Below are positions 61,574 to 64,000 of a stretch of DNA of 64,000 nucleotides, one piece after another; within the stretch, counting starts at the first letter, position 1; each line of letters opens with the position of its first letter. The stretch is from Symsagittifera roscoffensis. Its lineage: Eukaryota; Xenacoelomorpha; Acoela; Convolutidae. The stretch lies in NCBI RefSeq assembly GCF_963678635.1, contig NC_087062.1, forward strand, positions 75,508,349-75,572,348, written 5' to 3'. A program made the translations under genes and the position numbers. The notes under the pieces were generated by a model. That model saw only the letters and a program-made list of their open reading frames with translations, was not told where the DNA came from and made no database searches.

Positions 61574-61654
61574 GCAGCCAGCAGGATTTGAACCTGCGCG
61601 TGAAGATCACATGTGATTTCAAGTCAGACGCCTTAACCACTCGGCCATGTCTGC
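61574..61654 (-). tRNA. tRNA-Ser(TGA)-like, right-end family
   Basis: Twin of 61006, 568 bp on. D arm restored to GAGTGG, but pair 28-42 is lost and the acceptor mismatch at 5-68 remains. Confidence 0.45.
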
Positions 61655-61848
61655 TCAGAATGATAAAAAAAATCTCAAAAAGTAGGTACTGTATTTCAAA
61701 GTAAGTGTATATGTCAGTTTTTAAACTTTGATTCAACTCGACATATGTTTTTTCAGAAAACAGATATCAAAAACCGCAAAAACTCAATATTCGAAACACA
61801 TCTGAGAAAAAACATGCTGAAAAACTCCCCCTTTTTCTAGTGCGTATC

Positions 61849-61929
61849 GCAGCCAGCAGGATTTGAAACTGCGCGTGAAGATTACATCTGATTTCTAGTC
61901 AGAAGCCTTAACCACTCGGCCATGTCTGC
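61849..61929 (-). pseudogene. tRNA-Ser(AGA)-like copy, right-end family
   Basis: AGA with perfect stem. One T-stem pair lost (GAAACTGCG), acceptor pair 5-68 lost, and GTCAGAAGCC at 26. Confidence 0.6.
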
Positions 61930-62134
61930 TCTGAGTGATTCAAAAATCTGAAAAAGTAGTTACTGTATTTCAAAGTAAATGTATATGTCAGTTTTAAAAC
62001 TGATTCAGCTCGACATAAGTTTTTTCAGAAAAACAAAACCAAAAACCGCAAAAACTCAATATTCGAAACAAATCTGAGAAAAAACATACTCTACTGACCC
62101 ATCTGAAAAACTCGACCTCTTGCTAGTACGTAGC

Positions 62135-62214
62135 GCATCCAACAGTATTCAAACCTGGGCGTGAGATCACATGTGATGTCTAGTCAGACGCGTTATCCAC
62201 GCGGCCATTGCTGC
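62135..62214 (-). pseudogene. tRNA-Ser(AGA)-like copy, class C relative
   Basis: 80 nt. T arm decayed, D loop GCGTGGATAACG. Confidence 0.7.
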
Positions 62215-62419
62215 TCAGAATGAATCAGAATCTCAACAAAGTAGGGATTTTATTTCAAGGTGAATGTATATCTTAAATTAAAAAATTAGTTCAAAACGAC
62301 ATCTTTTTTTCAAAAATCAGATACCAAAAACCGCAGTAACTCAAAATTCGAAACAAATCTGAGAAAAAAAAACACTTTTTTGACCCATTTAAAAATCTGC
62401 CCATTTGCTAGAACGAATC

Positions 62420-62500
62420 GCAGCCAGCAGGCTTCGAACCTGCGCGTGAAGATCACATCTAAGTTCGAGTCAGACGCCTTAAACACTCGACCATGGCTGC
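62420..62500 (-). tRNA. tRNA-Ser(CGA), right-end family, nearly intact
   Basis: Acceptor, variable and T stems (TTCGAAG loop) perfect. Anticodon stem TCTGA/TTAGA pairs with one wobble around CTCGAAC. D loop has lost G19 (GAGTGTTTAAGG). G73. Confidence 0.5.
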
Positions 62501-62714
62501 TCCGAAGGATTAAAAATCTCAACAAAAGAGGAAGTGTATTTCAAGGTAAATGTATACGTTTTTTTTTCAAAATAATTAATTCAACTCTACATCTGTTTTT
62601 TTTTTCTTCAAAAAACAGATACCAAAAACCGCAAAAACTCAAAACTCGAAACAAATCTGAGAAAAAAAAACTATTGACCCATCTAAAAAACTGCCAATCT
62701 TGCTAGTGCGCATC

Positions 62715-62795
62715 CCAGCCAGTAGGACTCAAACTTGGGCGTGGAGATCACTACTGATGTCTAGTCAGACGCCTTACCCACTTGGCCATGGCTGC
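62715..62795 (-). pseudogene. tRNA-Ser(AGA)-like copy, class C relative
   Basis: T arm decayed (GACTCAAACTTGG), D loop GTGGGTAAGG. Confidence 0.7.
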
Positions 62796-62980
62796 TCAGA
62801 ATGCTTCAAAACCTCAACAAAATAGGAATTGTATTTCAAGGTAAATGTATATGTTAATGTTAAGTATTTAGTTCAATTCAACGTCTTTTTTTAAGAAACA
62901 GATTCCAAAAACCGCAATCTGAGAAAAGAAACACTTTTTTGAACCATCTAAAAAAACTCCTCATTTTGCTTGTACGAATC

Positions 62981-63061
62981 GCAGCCAGCAAGATTCGAAC
63001 CTGCGCGTGAAGATCGCATCTGATTTCTAGTCAGACGCCTTAACCACTCGGCCATGGCTTC
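62981..63061 (-). tRNA. tRNA-Ser(AGA), right-end family, pair 2-71 lost
   Basis: GAAGCCA/TGGCTGC lacks one pair. A box, anticodon arm, variable stem and T loop are canonical. T stem has one wobble. G73. Confidence 0.5.
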
Positions 63062-63264
63062 TCGGAATGCTTGAACCAACTCAAAAATAGTTACTGTATT
63101 TCAAGGTAAGTTTATACGTCAAATTTGAATTTTTGATTCAACTCGACATATGTTTTTTCAAAAAACAGATACCAAAAACCGCTAACTCAATATTCGAAAC
63201 AAATCTGGGGGAAAAATATTTTTTTGACCCATCGAAAAATCTGCCACTTTTGCTAGTACGTATC

Positions 63265-63345
63265 GCATCCAACAGTATTCAAACCTGGGCGTGAAGATGA
63301 CATGTGATGTCTAGTCAGACGCCTTACCCACTCTGCCATGACTGC
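63265..63345 (-). pseudogene. tRNA-Ser(AGA)-like copy, class C relative
   Basis: Sister of 60437, with GCAGTCATGGC at the 5' end. Confidence 0.7.
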
Positions 63346-63551
63346 TCAGATTGAATCAGAATCTCAACAAAATAGGAATTGTATTTCAAGGTAAATGTAT
63401 ATGTTAATTTTAAAAACTTAGTTCAACTCGACACTTTTTTTTTCAAAAAGCAGATACTAAAAACCGCAATAGCTCAATATTTGAAACAAATCTTAGAAAA
63501 AAAAACTTTTTTGACCCTGATAAAAAATTCCCCATTTTGCAAGTACGAATC

Positions 63552-63615
63552 GCAGCTAGCAGGATTCGAACCGCACGTGATGATCACATCTGATTAACCA
63601 CTCGACCATGTCTGC
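63552..63615 (-). pseudogene. tRNA-like copy lacking the anticodon arm
   Basis: 64 nt. The variable arm runs straight into the D arm (CATCTGATTAACCACTC on the plus strand). The D loop to anticodon loop segment is deleted; the T arm has lost two bases. Confidence 0.75.
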
Positions 63616-63820
63616 TCCGAAGGATTAAAAATCTCAACAAAATAGGAAATGTATTTCAAGGTAAATGCATATGTTTTTTTTTAAAATTAATTAAACTCGA
63701 CATCTTTTTTTCAGAAAATAGATAACAAAAACCGCAAAAACTCAATATTCGAAACAAATCGGAGAAAAAACTTAATCTAATGACCCATCTGAAAAACTCC
63801 CCCTCTTGCTAGTGCGTATC

Positions 63821-63878
63821 GCAGCCAAGATCACATATGATTTCCAGTCAGACGCCTTAACCACTCGGCCATGGCTGC
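63821..63878 (-). pseudogene. T-arm-less tRNA-Ser-like copy, GGA anticodon
   Basis: Same deletion and GGA anticodon as 59890. The flanks also match, so the two are duplicates 3931 bp apart. Confidence 0.75.
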
Positions 63879-64000
63879 TCTGATTGATTCAAAAATCTCA
63901 AAATAAATACTGTATTTCAAGGTAAATGTATATGTCAGTTTTGAATTTTCGATTCAACTCGACATATGTTTTATCAAAAAAAATCAGATACCAAAAACCG
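63879..64000 (-). other. Right-end spacer running to the window edge
   Basis: Superfamily-2 spacer with CTCGACAT and CAGATACCAAAAACCG, matching the sequence beyond 59947. The array evidently continues outside the window. Confidence 0.8.

Larger units (their letters stand above)
1..64000 (-). repeat. tRNA-Ser-derived tandem array (satellite-like)
   Basis: The whole window is a head-to-tail array of roughly 285-bp units, each holding a class II tRNA-Ser-like element read on the minus strand plus about 205 bp of AT-rich spacer. The spacers are homologous from unit to unit, so whole units were amplified. This differs from SINE dispersal, where flanks are unrelated. Blocks recognisable in most units, in minus-strand order: an AACAGCTGTT palindrome or a CTCGACAT-type block, a GAAATACAAT block at about -25 to -42, the tRNA body, a short trailer and a T5-T6 run. 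Unit type, spacing and divergence change by region. No open reading frame escapes the repeat pattern. Confidence 0.95.
57605..64000 (-). repeat. Right-end unit family (superfamily 2 spacers)
   Basis: From here every spacer carries CTCGACAT, CAGATACCAAAAACCGC and ATTCGAAACAAATCTGAG blocks and lacks the CAGCTG palindrome. Period averages near 284 bp. Anticodons are mainly AGA, TGA and CGA. A CGA-TGA dimer of exactly 568 bp is repeated at 60722-61289 and 61290-61857. Confidence 0.85.

Noticed and set aside
1-64000. CRISPR array
   Set aside because: Spacing is regular, but the repeats are 80-nt tRNA bodies, the spacers are homologous to each other, and the units diverge in steps along the array.
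1-64000. tRNA-derived SINE insertions
   Set aside because: No poly-A tails, target-site duplications or unrelated flanks. Units are head to tail with shared spacers.
1-64000. Bacterial, archaeal or organellar tRNA operon
   Set aside because: CCA is not encoded, each unit has its own T-run and internal A and B boxes, and nearly all units derive from one isoacceptor type.
1-64000. Homopolymer-length differences between repeats as informative variation
   Set aside because: A and T runs of 7-14 bases are prone to sequencing and slippage error and were not used to define classes or events.

Overview
The window is one continuous, single-orientation tandem array of tRNA-derived repeat units, with no credible protein-coding gene. 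About 223 tRNA-like elements can be read, all on the minus strand. Each is usually 81-82 nt and sits in an AT-rich unit of about 285 bp. The ancestor is a class II (long variable arm) tRNA-Ser(CGA). The best copies have a perfect 7-bp acceptor stem, Ser-type G73, a 4-bp variable stem, a perfect T stem, canonical A and B boxes, no encoded CCA, and a T5-T6 run about 26 nt past the 3' end. That is a Pol III transcription unit, so the host is a eukaryote, probably an animal; the species cannot be named from this sequence.

Class names used in the feature list: A = canonical Ser(CGA). B = AGT anticodon with a 'tccgacaac' variable arm. b = 5' half of a B-like copy. C = AGA with a broken anticodon stem. 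D = GCCGGC 3' end. E = D arm replaced by an AGGGAATG-like block. F = A/E hybrid. G, H, L, Q, S = copies with the 'actcc' D-arm variant. I = CATGCCTGG 5' end (I' has TAA). J = GCAAACAGAAGG 3' end, anticodon TAA or GTA. K = Ser(TGA). M, N, O = CAA (Leu) anticodon. P = CGA with an 'accagctcg' T arm. R, T = fairly well folded CGA copies. U, V = CGG (Pro) anticodon. W, X, Y, Z = local types at 54-57 kb. Right-end family = 57.6-64 kb. In an 81-nt copy the anticodon lies 33-35 bases inside the high-coordinate (5') end.

Layout. 1-1.4 kb: old diverged units. 1.4-9.4 kb: higher-order repeat (HOR) A-C-B-b-D-E(-F), two of whose periods are both 1872 bp. 9.6-13.1 kb: mixed old units. 13.3-22.6 kb: HOR A-C-B-b(0-2), carrying the cleanest run of Ser(CGA) copies. 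22.7-28.3 kb: mixed units, including a 1.3-kb copy of 11.75-13.09 kb. 28.4-39.2 kb: two nearly identical 17-unit repeats of about 5.4 kb, followed to 53.9 kb by shuffled partial copies. 53.85-57.64 kb: a 1.9-kb tandem duplication. 57.6-64 kb: a second unit family with a different spacer and mainly AGA, TGA and CGA anticodons.

Two spacer superfamilies alternate. One carries an AACAGCTGTT palindrome; the other carries CTCGACAT and ATTCGAA blocks. Many boundaries between unit types fall inside the tRNA body, especially the anticodon and variable arms, so the array appears to evolve by unequal exchange within the tRNA-like genes. This has produced hybrids and a spread of anticodons (Ser CGA/AGA/TGA/GGA; Leu CAA/TAA; Tyr GTA; Pro CGG; Phe AAA/GAA; Thr AGT/CGT) on a serine-type scaffold. 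Only about seven copies look fully intact: six CGA and one AGA. Whether any are transcribed or charged cannot be told from sequence alone.
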